Shown here: positions 1 through 8,862 of the stretch, one piece after another
How the letters are laid out: each line of letters begins with the position of its first letter
Position numbering within the stretch: position 1 is the first letter of the stretch
Source: an uncultured Bacteroidales bacterium
GTDB lineage: Bacteria; Bacteroidota; Bacteroidia; Bacteroidales; Bacteroidaceae
Length of the DNA: 64,000 nt
Direction: 5' to 3'
Assembly: GCA_902802815.1 (NCBI GenBank)
Contig: CADCNQ010000025.1
Span: forward strand, 1-64,000
The notes under the pieces: generated by a model
Seen by the model: the letters and a program-made list of their open reading frames with translations, nothing else
Told to the model about the DNA's origin: nothing
The model's database searches: none
Made by a program: the position numbers and the translations under genes

Positions 1-79
1 AGGTCGCTTGTATTTCCTGTACTACAATTCTGTCTATGAAATTCTGTCAAAGAACGTCGCACTTTCTCAAATGCGGGTG

Positions 80-87
80 CAAAGGTA
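80..87 (-). promoter_or_regulatory. Bacteroidetes -7 promoter element facing left
   Basis: The plus strand reads CAAAGGTA, which is TACCTTTG on the minus strand, the Bacteroidetes sigma -7 consensus TAnnTTTG. It would drive a gene whose start lies beyond the left edge of the window. No start codon (CAT on the plus strand) is present in the 79 bases downstream, so the transcript leader would exceed 70 nt. Assignment rests on the motif alone. Confidence 0.5.
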
Positions 88-363
88 TGGCTTTTTTTCC
101 AACCCACCAAATAATATCACAAGTTTTTTTGAGAAAATACGAAAAAAACTTCATTTTAACCTCCTCTACGTATGCTCTACGGCATATTTTGGACAGTTTT
201 AGAAAAAACGCACACTATCCAAGGTATAATGAGAATCCCTATTAAAACACCGAACGGATGCCATCACCTATTTTAATGCACATACGCGCGCGAGGACATA
301 TTTTTTTCATAACATCCAAAACTGACAACCAGAATGACATCAAAAGAGACTAAGCGGCAGCCT

Positions 364-420
364 GGTCGTTGCGGACCGGCAGTTAGGTTGTTGCGGACAG
401 GCGGTTCGGTCGTTGCGGGA
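364..420. repeat. GC-rich 22-bp tandem repeat, about 2.6 copies
   Basis: Units start at 364, 386 and 408; each begins GGTCGTTGCGG or GGTTGTTGCGG and the first two continue with an AC(C/A)GGC core. The third is cut short after 13 bases. A related single copy, GGCCGTTGCGGACACGC, lies at 961-977 just downstream of the secreted-protein operon's terminator. No coding potential is evident. Confidence 0.6.
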
Positions 421-428
421 GTGTTGTG

Positions 429-697
429 CATGAATTAGTCACTTAGTAACTTAGTAACTTATGGACAGGAAGCGAAAATCAGCCACGGGGCGGCGCAATG
501 TTATCAGGAGTAGAAGATTCTTATTAGAGTTTTATTATATACGATTATAATTATTAATAAATACTATTTAATACTATTATAAATATTAAAATAAATACCT
601 TATTATAATCTTATTAATAATGCATAGTATGCTTTCCTCTGATGTAAAAACACCTTCCTGTCCATAAGTTACTTTCTGCTTTTCTGACTAATTCATG
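429..697. repeat. 269-bp element with 44-bp terminal inverted repeats and AT-rich core
   Basis: The left arm 429-472 and right arm 654-697 are inverted copies. Within them two blocks match perfectly: 13 bp (429-441 with 685-697) and 20 bp (453-472 with 654-673, sequence AGTAACTTATGGACAGGAAG). They are separated by 11 non-matching bases in each arm. The centre (roughly 520-625) is almost pure A/T. No open reading frame of useful size lies inside. The layout resembles a non-autonomous mobile element or a large intergenic palindrome; no target-site duplication was identified. Confidence 0.6.
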
Positions 698-780
698 TAA
701 ATTACCCTTGTATATGCAAAAAAACATTTGCTACGACAAAAAAATCTTGCTAAAACAACCAATCGTATTGTATCTCATTT

Positions 781-838
781 CTATCGAGCATCTATCGGGC
801 ATCTATCGGGCATCTATCGGAAAAACCCGACTGATGAG
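781..838. repeat. 11-bp tandem repeat (CTATCGGGCAT), copy 1
   Basis: Three full units at 781, 792 and 803 plus a partial unit at 814 read CTATCG(A/G)GCAT. They are followed by GAAAAACCCGACTGATGA. The same repeat with a nearly identical downstream flank recurs at 48482-48558, so this is a dispersed intergenic repeat family. The remaining gene-free sequence between 698 and 910 shows nothing else I can support. Confidence 0.75.
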
Positions 839-910
839 TGGTGGAAGAGAGATGGAAACTGGACCTGAAACTTGGAACAGACTATCAAAAGACAAATGGT
901 CCACAACAAG

Positions 911-942
911 AAAAACGACACCCTTTTCGGATGCCGTTTTTT
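911..942. terminator. Terminator of the secreted-protein operon (possibly bidirectional)
   Basis: On the minus strand a nine-base-pair stem (929-937 pairing with 915-923, two G-U wobbles) closes a five-base loop and is followed by a run of five T. It lies about 65 bases beyond the stop codon of the last gene in the operon. On the plus strand the same hairpin is followed by six T, so it may work both ways. Confidence 0.7.
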
Positions 943-1008
943 CTTATCCTCAGCCAACTCGGCCGTTGCGGACACGCTAAAACACGCGGTCCGTACGTTG
1001 CCGCTATA

Positions 1009-2241
1009 TCATATTTCTCTAATCAGCATGCCGGCTACAGGAGTGGTGCCGCTGACTTTACGGAATGTGGTCTTGCCTAAAAGAGCTCCCTTTGCACCTT
1101 CTTCCACAGCCATGTAGCGGTTGTCCCAAATCTTGTTTTCTACGGGAGCCACCACGCCTACACGCTTGTATGAATAAGTGCCGTCTTCATTCTCCACACG
1201 CTCGAGCACCTCGAACTTGCTCTTTTCGCTGACACCTTCCTTCATACCTATGCTGGCTGTGATGGGTTCGGACGTGAGAATGGGGGTGCTGGTGCGGAAA
1301 TCCTCAAACTCCGTCTGCAAATCCACAATATTTTCATCGATGGCTCGCTGACAGGCCTTGCGCACCATGATTTCCGGTTTATCGAGATTCACACCCATGA
1401 AACTTGTGGTGCTACCCTTGCTTTCCACCTTGCCCACATACTTCAGACGATAGTTTCCCCTGGCCTGTTCGAAGGCTTCACGCTTTGTCTCATCGGGGAC
1501 ATCGGTGTATTGCTTCTCGTAGAACACAGCAGCAGTCTCATCGTCCCATACCAACTGATAGAGGAACGTGTTTATCTTCACCTTGAAACCCTTAATCGTC
1601 TCCACCATATTACCTACAGACTGAGACAGATTATTCACGCTGCGTCCCAGGCTTGAATTTCCCATCGCAGCACCGGCAATACCTCCCAGGCCGGACAGCA
1701 CACTGCCCCAAATGGCACTCCGCTGGGCTTTGTCTATATAACGGATGTCGTTGACGAGCACAAAGGTGTGACCGATAAGTTCCTCACCGGCATCCTCCAG
1801 CATTGCCTTGCCGCGTGCCGAGCGTTCTGCCATCTGACGGTCGAACTCCGAAGCATCATACAGACCGCGCTCCTTCACCAAATCCATATCGCATATTCCT
1901 GTGGAACGGTCTCTGTTGAACCACTTAGCCACAAGGCGGCTTGCCACTTTGTTTCTCTCAAGGAAATCCGTTATCTGAGCGTTCTCTTCATCCGAAGACG
2001 CATTCTTCAACTTAGCACTCACCCTGAAAACCTTGGGAGCCAGTTCGTGGTCGTTGTATTTGTCCGGAACAGGAATCTGAACAAAGGAGTTGCGTATCTC
2101 ATCGGCAAACTTCTGCTCGGAATGATTGATGAGAACAGAATACAAGGAACTGCGTCTGTAGCGTTCTTCTTCCTGTGCACCTACTGATAAACATGTGGCA
2201 ATTAACAGCGACAATACGCCTATCTTAATAATCCCATTCAT
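1009..2241 (-). CDS. Exported protein of unknown function, paralogue of the 4716-5972 gene
   Basis: This 410-residue protein opens with a signal peptide (about residues 1-22, no lipobox), so it is expected in the periplasm or at the outer membrane. It shares stretches along its length with the product of 4716-5972: an N-terminal PVPDKYNDH block (57-65), a central EELIGHTFVLVNDIRYID block (153-170), a Gly/Ala-rich hydrophobic patch (about 176-200), and a C-terminal domain with IGMKEGV, KIWDNRYM and a GMLIREI end. The C-terminal pattern recalls the small beta domains of FlgT/CsgG-type envelope proteins, but that is a guess. It is last in the ten-gene operon and overlaps the WG-repeat gene upstream by 17 bp. 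Function is unknown. Confidence 0.85.
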   Translation of the reverse strand: MNGIIKIGVLSLLIATCLSVGAQEEERYRRSSLYSVLINHSEQKFADEIRNSFVQIPVPDKYNDHELAPKVFRVSAKLKNASSDEENAQITDFLERNKVASRLVAKWFNRDRSTGICDMDLVKERGLYDASEFDRQMAERSARGKAMLEDAGEELIGHTFVLVNDIRYIDKAQRSAIWGSVLSGLGGIAGAAMGNSSLGRSVNNLSQSVGNMVETIKGFKVKINTFLYQLVWDDETAAVFYEKQYTDVPDETKREAFEQARGNYRLKYVGKVESKGSTTSFMGVNLDKPEIMVRKACQRAIDENIVDLQTEFEDFRTSTPILTSEPITASIGMKEGVSEKSKFEVLERVENEDGTYSYKRVGVVAPVENKIWDNRYMAVEEGAKGALLGKTTFRKVSGTTPVAGMLIREI

Positions 2242-3880
2242 TTTCGTTAAGTGTTGTGTTCATATAATAATTCAAATTAGGAGACACCAGTTTCATCAGC
2301 GCCGCATGTGCTTCGCCGGGACGTAGCGCCCTACCCTTCTTCTTTACTGATGCCTTGGCATAATCCCTGTAATACCAGTTTACAGGTTCCGGGAACAGCA
2401 CCTCACACGTTTCGTTCACAATAATGCCCCAGACAAATCTCTTGAAATTAGACTTGTCGTCCATCTTTCTGCCGGTGAGCGTGTTGGAGAACCAGTCCGG
2501 CTTCACATCAAGTCCGTTGGGCTTTGCCCATGCCAGACCGTCGCGGAATGTTTCCACCGATTCGAAGCCGCTGCCATACTCCTTGTGTGTCTTCGTATCA
2601 ACACTGAACCACAGGGAGTCAGCCTTCATACACCATACATGCTTGGGCTGGAGCTCGATGGGATATCTCACCGTAGCATAAGCACATGGTGCGAGCTCTT
2701 CTCTCTGCGGAGTAATCAGTCCCCAGTTACCTTTCTTCTTCACACCTATGAAAGGCAAATCCGCAAGCGACATATCCTGATACTCAAAAGGCACCACCAC
2801 GTCACCCTGCAGATTTATCACACCCCAACGCCTGTCCTTGTTTTCAACCGGGAATACAGGGGTCTCCCACTGCTCACCGGGGAAGAGAATATTCCTGTAG
2901 CCGCTGAAAACGGGAATGTCTTTAGCATCCTCGTCAAACACCGTCATCGTGCTGTCCTGACCGAGCGTCATCCACATACGTACCGCACTGCCGTGCCTGA
3001 TACTCTTGTAGCCGCTTCTGACCACTTCACCTGCGCGGTTGAAGAACTTCCAACCGTCAGAACCGTTGACAGGAGCCACATCACCGCAGAAGTCTCCGTG
3101 AGTCCAGTAAGTAAAGGTGAACAGATCCCCACTGCCTGTTGCAGCTTCAAAGCCAGTCTGACTGTCCAGATTCCAATAGCCGAAAGACCAGTTATTGGAG
3201 GTCTTTGAATAGTAGCGGGCAAGACCGTTGCTTGGAAGGAACGTAAATACGAATTTGTTGGCGGGCACCACGACCTGACCTTTATCTACGTCAATGACAC
3301 CATAATACTGGCGAATACCCTTCTCGTGTTTGCTACCGCCGAATGCCACGTATTTGCATTCGGTCTGGAGAGTGTCGTCGAAGTATATACCGCCACCGGA
3401 AACACACATGCCTTCCTTTGAGAATTTGAAGTCCGAACCGGGATAAACAAACTCATAAAAATCCTCATATTCACACGGAACAAGGATTTTACCCTTATCA
3501 TTCAATATTCCGAACTTTCCCTTGTTGACATATTTCCTGCCATTATTGCTGGCTATCACCTTACCCTTCTCGCAAACCACAGCACGGCCATATTTGTTAA
3601 GATTGCTTATCTGCGTGTATTTCACAGGAACAACCTCATTGCCGTCCGCATCATAGAGACCGAACTTTCCTTTCTTCTCCACACGATAGAGATTACCCCA
3701 CGGCTCCACATTATCGTATGCAATCGGGATTATCACGTTGCCGTCTTCATCCAGCACACCGGCCTTCTTCCCGTCCGACTCTATATACGTCTGACGGGCA
3801 TAAGAAAGACTGCCGTTTATTCCCAACAGTATGAGCAAGAGCCATACCCTACTGAAAATAAAATTTTTAATTCTGTTCAT
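2225..3880 (-). CDS. Exported WG-repeat protein
   Basis: The 551-residue product has a signal peptide (hydrophobic 11-25, ending near SYA) followed by about six WG-type repeats. Each repeat has a glycine-aromatic start (KFGLYD, KFGILN, RWGVIN, NWGLIT) and a VxPxxY end (VVPVKY, LVPCEY, VVPFEY). Such repeats form small beta units and are common in exported Bacteroidetes proteins; most have no known function. The middle part (about 200-340) is more divergent. It overlaps the next gene by 17 bp, so the two are probably co-translated. Its place in an operon of only exported proteins suggests a structural or binding role in the envelope. Confidence 0.88.
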   Translation of the reverse strand: MNRIKNFIFSRVWLLLILLGINGSLSYARQTYIESDGKKAGVLDEDGNVIIPIAYDNVEPWGNLYRVEKKGKFGLYDADGNEVVPVKYTQISNLNKYGRAVVCEKGKVIASNNGRKYVNKGKFGILNDKGKILVPCEYEDFYEFVYPGSDFKFSKEGMCVSGGGIYFDDTLQTECKYVAFGGSKHEKGIRQYYGVIDVDKGQVVVPANKFVFTFLPSNGLARYYSKTSNNWSFGYWNLDSQTGFEAATGSGDLFTFTYWTHGDFCGDVAPVNGSDGWKFFNRAGEVVRSGYKSIRHGSAVRMWMTLGQDSTMTVFDEDAKDIPVFSGYRNILFPGEQWETPVFPVENKDRRWGVINLQGDVVVPFEYQDMSLADLPFIGVKKKGNWGLITPQREELAPCAYATVRYPIELQPKHVWCMKADSLWFSVDTKTHKEYGSGFESVETFRDGLAWAKPNGLDVKPDWFSNTLTGRKMDDKSNFKRFVWGIIVNETCEVLFPEPVNWYYRDYAKASVKKKGRALRPGEAHAALMKLVSPNLNYYMNTTLNENEWDY

Positions 3881-3925
3881 CTTATAAATTGTATCTGATA
3901 AATATTTTAAACATGGTAAAAAACA

Positions 3926-4660
3926 TCATTTTGTTACTGCGCGTATATTCTGACCCATAAAACGGCCTATAACTTCTATCTTCGGTTTTAAGATTACATG
4001 ACCACCTATGGTATAGGCTGCAAAAGGACGCTTTTTGTCAATGGAAGATGTCCAATATCGTACAAATGTGTTTAGCATCTGATGCTGCCCGTAATTACGC
4101 ATGCCACCGACAGGCAGGAGTATGGACTGACCGTTTATCTTGCTCACAAGATGAAAAACTTTCTGACCAGACGGAAATTCCTTTACTTCCACTAACGTCG
4201 TGTTCTCTAAAAGTTCTTGGGCCTCTTCCTTTGTAGGCATACGCCACGGGTCGCCCCAGTTTGCATTTGCAGCATCATCCTCCTTGTCAAGAACGGTCTT
4301 GTCATCTGCCGTACCATACTTCGGCAATGTGCAATACTTTGTAAAAAACGGCTTGGGGTCATTACACCATTTATAAAAATCCCATTTAAATTGACGATCG
4401 TCATTGAGATTTTGGTTAGCACCTACACCTTCATACCCCACAATCTCACCCCATGCGAAATACAGACCGTACTCTTCCTCGCTATTAGCACCGATATTCA
4501 TGTTTGCCCATTTTGTGCCGGAGGGCAATCCAAGATCCAATGCTTTAGCATACTCTGGTGCTTTACCGGTATTTGCTTCTTGAGTCTGAGCTTTTGTATG
4601 CTGCGCTAATATTAAGAACGCAACAATTGATATGGTCTTAAGCAAGACAAAACTCTTCAT
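3926..4660 (-). CDS. Exported protein with Fibrobacter major-paralogous (FISUMP-like) domain
   Basis: The ATG at 4660 gives a 244-residue protein starting MKSFVLLK with a clear signal peptide ending near TKAQ; a TTG two codons upstream is also in frame. The mature part carries the hallmark LGLPSGTKWANMNIGA, then EEYGLYFAWGE, then WRMPTKEEAQELL. This pattern is that of the Fib_succ_major family, widespread in exported Bacteroidetes and Fibrobacter proteins and usually read as a surface or adhesion module. It sits between the two large paralogues of the operon with 45- and 49-bp flanking gaps. The local sequence is richer in A/T than the operon's first genes. Confidence 0.82.
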   Translation of the reverse strand: MKSFVLLKTISIVAFLILAQHTKAQTQEANTGKAPEYAKALDLGLPSGTKWANMNIGANSEEEYGLYFAWGEIVGYEGVGANQNLNDDRQFKWDFYKWCNDPKPFFTKYCTLPKYGTADDKTVLDKEDDAANANWGDPWRMPTKEEAQELLENTTLVEVKEFPSGQKVFHLVSKINGQSILLPVGGMRNYGQHQMLNTFVRYWTSSIDKKRPFAAYTIGGHVILKPKIEVIGRFMGQNIRAVTK

Positions 4661-4715
4661 CTTCAAAATCTTACTTTTTTAGATTTAATTTTTATCCTAT
4701 ATATTTCATATAACT

Positions 4716-5972
4716 CTATCGGATCTCCCTAATGAGCATGCCAGGATATATATCGCCACCGCTATGCTTGCGGAAAGTTGTGTACTTCAGGTCCGCTCCT
4801 TCTGCTTTTTCTTCCTCAGCCATATAACGGTTGTCCCATATCTTGCCCTCAACTGGCCTGATTTCTGCAACACGTTTGTAGGTCATGTGACCGTTTTCAT
4901 CCTCAACGGCTTCCAATACCTCAAAACGGCTCTTTTCCGTGACACCCTCCTTCATACCAATCTCACAGGCCAAAGGATCTACATTGAACAACGGGGCCTT
5001 TATCTTGAATACATCAAAAGCCTTCTGCAAGTTTGCAACATTTTCATCCAGGGCTCGTTGACAAGCCTTACGTACCATTACCTGCGGCTGATCCTCCTTT
5101 ATACCCATAAATGAGACGGTCTTACCACTGCTCTCCTGCTTGCCCAGATAAACAAGAGAGAATTTACCGCGATTGTTTTCAAAGGCTTCACGCTTGCTTT
5201 CATCAGGTTCCTCAGTGTAAATCTGGCTATAGAACAGCCCAGAAGCCTCCTCGTCCCAAACAAGCTGATAAAGATAAGTGGTTATCTTTACGTTAAAACC
5301 CTTGTAACTCTTAATTAGATCGCCAAGATCTTTTCCTGTGGACGGTGTTCCCGACACTGCGCTCGCCACCTGAGATGCAGCACTGACAATACCGCCAATT
5401 ACAGAAGACCCCCTGCTGCGATCTATGTATCGTATATCGTTAATGAGCACAAAAGTGCTGCCAATGAGTTCCTCACCCGCATCCTTCAACAATGCATCCT
5501 TACGCACACTGCGAGCTGCAAGGCGTTTCTCTACCTCGGAAGCATTCTTGTAGCCACGCTCCTGCACCAGTTCCATATTACATACACCATCGCCCTTTTT
5601 CTTGTTGAACCACTTGGCAATTAGCCTGCTGGCAATGTAAGACTTCTGGCAAAAAACATCAAAATCGTTCATATCCTCAGGATTGGAGTCATCATTCACA
5701 CGGAATCCATTATGCTCATTGAGACCTTTCTCCTTCAGTTTCTTGTCGGAAGTGTAAAAGACACTCTTACCCAGTCCGTGGTCGAAATAGCGGTCGGGCA
5801 CAGGCATCGCTGTGAATGCCGCCTCTATTTCTTTACCAAATTCCTGTGTGCGATGTCCAATCATAATCGAATATATCGAGCCCTTACGATAAAGAAAGAC
5901 AGAATCCGCCCCTTGGGAATACCCAAGGGCAGATACTGTCGTCAGTGTGATTATGAGGATTTTTCTCAGCAT
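4716..5972 (-). CDS. Exported protein of unknown function, paralogue of the 1009-2241 gene
   Basis: I chose the ATG at 5972 because it puts a normal signal peptide (MLRKILIITL... ending near YSQ) at the N-terminus; a start at 6005 would add eleven polar residues and overlap the upstream gene. The 418-residue product shares with its paralogue the PVPDRYFDH block, the EELIGSTFVLINDIRYID block, the VRKACQRALDEN helix, and a C-terminal module containing IGMKEGVTEKS and KIWDNRYMAEEE. It differs by an insertion after the first block and a shorter Gly-rich patch. Duplication with both copies kept in one operon suggests they work together or form a hetero-oligomer. Function is unknown. Confidence 0.85.
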   Translation of the reverse strand: MLRKILIITLTTVSALGYSQGADSVFLYRKGSIYSIMIGHRTQEFGKEIEAAFTAMPVPDRYFDHGLGKSVFYTSDKKLKEKGLNEHNGFRVNDDSNPEDMNDFDVFCQKSYIASRLIAKWFNKKKGDGVCNMELVQERGYKNASEVEKRLAARSVRKDALLKDAGEELIGSTFVLINDIRYIDRSRGSSVIGGIVSAASQVASAVSGTPSTGKDLGDLIKSYKGFNVKITTYLYQLVWDEEASGLFYSQIYTEEPDESKREAFENNRGKFSLVYLGKQESSGKTVSFMGIKEDQPQVMVRKACQRALDENVANLQKAFDVFKIKAPLFNVDPLACEIGMKEGVTEKSRFEVLEAVEDENGHMTYKRVAEIRPVEGKIWDNRYMAEEEKAEGADLKYTTFRKHSGGDIYPGMLIREIR

Positions 5973-5985
5973 CTCCGGATGTTGT

Positions 5986-6882
5986 TTAGAAATCCCAATC
6001 CTCATTCAGGCTATCGTAAATCTTATCCTCGTTCACAGCAGGGTCAACCCAAAGATTGTTCTTCTTCATGTAGTCGATATTCTCCTGTGCAATCTTGAAC
6101 ATCTTCTTAGCTTCCTTGTTACCATCGATAAGCTTAATATCAGCGGGCACGTCAAACTCTGAGTCGTCCACCGCCCTTGGAGTGATTGACGTGATTTCTG
6201 TAGCAATACTCAGACGAATATCCATATTGAGCATCTTATTCGTGGTCTGTGTCACGGTGTTGGTGGTGAACTTCAAAGGACAACCGGTGACACCGTTAAT
6301 CATCTGTGAAGCCAACTCGGGCATACCCTCGTAGTCTTCACAAATGGCATACTCGTTGTTAATATTAATATTAGTCACCGTCTCAAGCGTATCAGTGGTC
6401 TTCTGGTATTTTTGCTTATATACAGTACATTTCTTACCCATTATGGTCAACGTCTCGCCAGTCTTCTCCACTTCGCTATTGCGTATCTGCGCCTGCTGTG
6501 CGGGATCAATCTTTGCAACCATGGTGTAACCTTTCTTGAGGTAGTTGTAGTAAGTGATGGTTGTCACTTGTTCCGGCTCCGTTATAGTGATGACTACACT
6601 GTTATTGTGACTTATCTCAGCACGTGTCTTGTTGCCCTTAATAATACTCTTTTGTGTGTACATGCCATTATAGAGTAAGGGGTTGTCGTCTGTATATTTC
6701 TTCATCACACTCTTCAGGATGGCTTTGGCCAGGAAATTCTTGGTGGTAACCATTGCCGTCATTTTCTGTGAAGAGAACACCTTACCCGTACTCTCGCCCT
6801 CAAACGTAGCGGGAGCTTGTGCAACACTCTGCCCTACACCCATCATAACGAATGTCATGGCTGCAAATAAAATCTTTTTCAT
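5986..6882 (-). CDS. Exported protein resembling DUF4412/LolA-like family
   Basis: The 298-residue protein begins MKKILFAAMTF with a signal peptide ending near VAQA. The mature sequence has alternating short strands and the motif IMGKKCTVYKQKY (about 148-160), reminiscent of exported DUF4412 proteins, whose fold is thought to be related to the lipoprotein carrier LolA. It ends in an acidic, Trp-containing tail. I could not confirm the family by alignment. It is followed 13 bp later by the 418-residue paralogue. Confidence 0.75.
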   Translation of the reverse strand: MKKILFAAMTFVMMGVGQSVAQAPATFEGESTGKVFSSQKMTAMVTTKNFLAKAILKSVMKKYTDDNPLLYNGMYTQKSIIKGNKTRAEISHNNSVVITITEPEQVTTITYYNYLKKGYTMVAKIDPAQQAQIRNSEVEKTGETLTIMGKKCTVYKQKYQKTTDTLETVTNININNEYAICEDYEGMPELASQMINGVTGCPLKFTTNTVTQTTNKMLNMDIRLSIATEITSITPRAVDDSEFDVPADIKLIDGNKEAKKMFKIAQENIDYMKKNNLWVDPAVNEDKIYDSLNEDWDF

Positions 6883-6947
6883 AGTATTAGAATTTAAGGT
6901 TTTATGTGTATTCGGTTATTGGAGATAAAAGAGCACCTGCACGCCTG

Positions 6948-7877
6948 CTATCTTGCCCAGAGGATATTAGTGGTTTGGGGCTGCTGATGGCTACCGTATG
7001 CCACACCGACGGCACGCGCGCACTCTATCGTCTGCTTCTCTATATCAATCTGGTCGTGATACTTCTCACGCACCTCGAAATCGATATCGGAACGCACTTG
7101 ACCCTTAATCTCGCTGAGGAACTTCTGCGTGTCACCGTAGCAAGCGGCCTCAGGGTCTATCTGCGCAATGATGGGAGCCACCATGATAGCACCGTCCTGA
7201 GTGGGCATGGCAGCCCATATCGTGCGTGCTTTGTTGAGGAGAGCAAGATTGTAACGGTCGCGAATCGTCTTATACACTTTCACGCCCTCCTTCATGCATG
7301 CCTCGCCGCCTGCTGAACACATAGGCACACCTACCAGCATGGCAATGGCCTCCTCATATTCCTGCATGGCGCACAGACGACGTGCTTCCTCTATAATCTG
7401 AGGATACTGACTGTCATAGTAGGCCATCATCTTCTGCTTGCCGGTGGAGATGAAAGCTCTTATCTTCTGATTCTGCGCGTTGATGCGACGGAATGCATCC
7501 ATATAAGCCTTAGTCTCACCCTGCCCCACTCCGTTGAGCTCCAGGTATGTGGTGGCAAATTTCTTCTTACCGGCTGTGTCAACAATATAGAGCGTCACGC
7601 CCAAGTTGTAAATCGTCTGCATGGGAGGACCTGCCATTATACTCTGATCCAATATATCTGCATGAAGAGAGAGCACGAAAGGCGTGGTGTAGGAAGAAGT
7701 GGAGAGACCGTTCTCCGTGGCAACACGTGTAAGTGCATTCTCAAGATATTTCGTGGTGGATTCGGGAACACCGGTGAACGCCTCGTCCAGTTCCACCCGG
7801 AGAGGCATCACACAATCCTGAGCTTGAAGTCTGCCTACCAAGGCAAGGACCATCAAAAGAAATATACTCTTTTTCAT
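6948..7877 (-). CDS. Exported protein, CsgG/LpoB-like pattern
   Basis: This 309-residue product has a signal peptide (1-20, ending LQAQ). The mature part begins with a strand-helix block containing VPESTTKYLENALTRVA, then FVLSLHADILD, then a strand around VTLYIVDTAGKKKFATTYLE and a GxG-containing helix leading into FISTGKQKMMAYY. That order of strands and helices resembles the CsgG/LpoB (ATP-grasp-derived) envelope fold. The C-terminal half is helical with short repeat-like segments. The resemblance is pattern-level only. A 21-bp gap separates it from the DUF6175-like gene, and a 65-bp gap with no evident promoter follows it. Confidence 0.78.
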   Translation of the reverse strand: MKKSIFLLMVLALVGRLQAQDCVMPLRVELDEAFTGVPESTTKYLENALTRVATENGLSTSSYTTPFVLSLHADILDQSIMAGPPMQTIYNLGVTLYIVDTAGKKKFATTYLELNGVGQGETKAYMDAFRRINAQNQKIRAFISTGKQKMMAYYDSQYPQIIEEARRLCAMQEYEEAIAMLVGVPMCSAGGEACMKEGVKVYKTIRDRYNLALLNKARTIWAAMPTQDGAIMVAPIIAQIDPEAACYGDTQKFLSEIKGQVRSDIDFEVREKYHDQIDIEKQTIECARAVGVAYGSHQQPQTTNILWAR

Positions 7878-7898
7878 AGCATCATACTCTTTAGTTAC

Positions 7899-8849
7899 TT
7901 ACTTTTCACCTATGACAAGCAATGCACGTCCCAATCCCCTGTTGATAACCTTACAGGGAATACTGTAGGGAGGCTTGGAAAGATAGCTGCGAAGACTGCG
8001 GGCAAAGGCATCCATATCCATACCCTGTCCGTTGGGCTTGTAGAGAGGGATGCGCACCTGTTCGTAGAGAGCGAAATTCTCCGTGGCATCAGTCTTATTG
8101 AAACGGTGCTGAACCGTGTTGTCGGCAAGCCAGTTGTCAATGACGTCAATGAGCTCCATACCCTCGTATTCCGACTCCAGATCGATACCGCTGCCGTTGT
8201 CCCATACACGCACGTCGAGCATGCACTCACGTCCGTTCTGCATCATGTCTTCGAAATGACTCTGCAACTGAGCGCAGAATGCATCCATGTGGTCCTGCAC
8301 AGCTTCCTCCAGAAGCAGGGGCAGATCGGCAGCAAAGGACGCTGCCCCCGTACCCTCGGAACCGGCCACCTGCTTGCCGGAATAGGCATCCTTGCCGGCG
8401 AGCATATAGGTCACCTGCTTCTTGGGACCCATTGTGGTCACATTCCACGTCACCTCCAAAAGGATGTCGGCTTTTGCCGTACGACGGAAGCGGTCGAGCG
8501 GACTTTCCGTCATTGCGGCACCGGAGGTCTTACTCTGAATCAGACGGTCCTCAGTGGAAAGCGACGAGATATTCTTGATGGTCTGCGCCATATCCTTAAG
8601 AGGAAAACCGCGCTCCGCCATCAAAGCGCCTATCTTTGTGGTGACTGCAACCAGATCCATGTTATTGGAAAGGGCGGCCTTGTAGTCGGGCACCGTCTCG
8701 CTTATACCCTGATTGTCGAAAGTCTGAACATATCCGTTCTTATTGCACCACACATCGCTGGGCACCACCATCAATGTGGGTTTCTTTGCCTGGGAAAAGG
8801 CAGATGCAGCTGCCAGCAGCAACATCAGTGATAAAAATATCTTCTTCAT
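7899..8849 (-). CDS. DUF6175-like exported protein
   Basis: The 316-residue protein has a signal peptide (1-19) followed at once by PTLMVVPSDVWC (24-35), a signature I associate with the Bacteroidetes family DUF6175. Further on are a predicted helix GALMAERGFPLKDM, an ADILLEVTWNV strand and a C-terminal LSKPPYSIPCKVINRGLGRA. The alternation suggests a fold related to LpoB/CsgG-type envelope proteins; no catalytic motif is visible. It is flanked within 21 bp on both sides by other exported-protein genes. The family assignment is moderately sure; the function is unknown. Confidence 0.8.
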   Translation of the reverse strand: MKKIFLSLMLLLAAASAFSQAKKPTLMVVPSDVWCNKNGYVQTFDNQGISETVPDYKAALSNNMDLVAVTTKIGALMAERGFPLKDMAQTIKNISSLSTEDRLIQSKTSGAAMTESPLDRFRRTAKADILLEVTWNVTTMGPKKQVTYMLAGKDAYSGKQVAGSEGTGAASFAADLPLLLEEAVQDHMDAFCAQLQSHFEDMMQNGRECMLDVRVWDNGSGIDLESEYEGMELIDVIDNWLADNTVQHRFNKTDATENFALYEQVRIPLYKPNGQGMDMDAFARSLRSYLSKPPYSIPCKVINRGLGRALLVIGEK

Positions 8850-8862
8850 AACCTAAATACCG

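Noticed and set aside
520..625. AT-rich core as a replication origin
   Set aside because: No cluster of DnaA boxes and no dnaA, dnaN or parAB genes nearby; inverted arms explain the layout better.
781..838. The tandem arrays at 781 and 48482 as possible CRISPRs
   Set aside because: Units are only 11 bp and directly abutting, without spacers; no cas genes are present.
708..1117. Small plus-strand ORFs in the left gene-free region
   Set aside because: They read across the 11-bp repeats and the terminator hairpin and have no start context or similarity to a known pattern.
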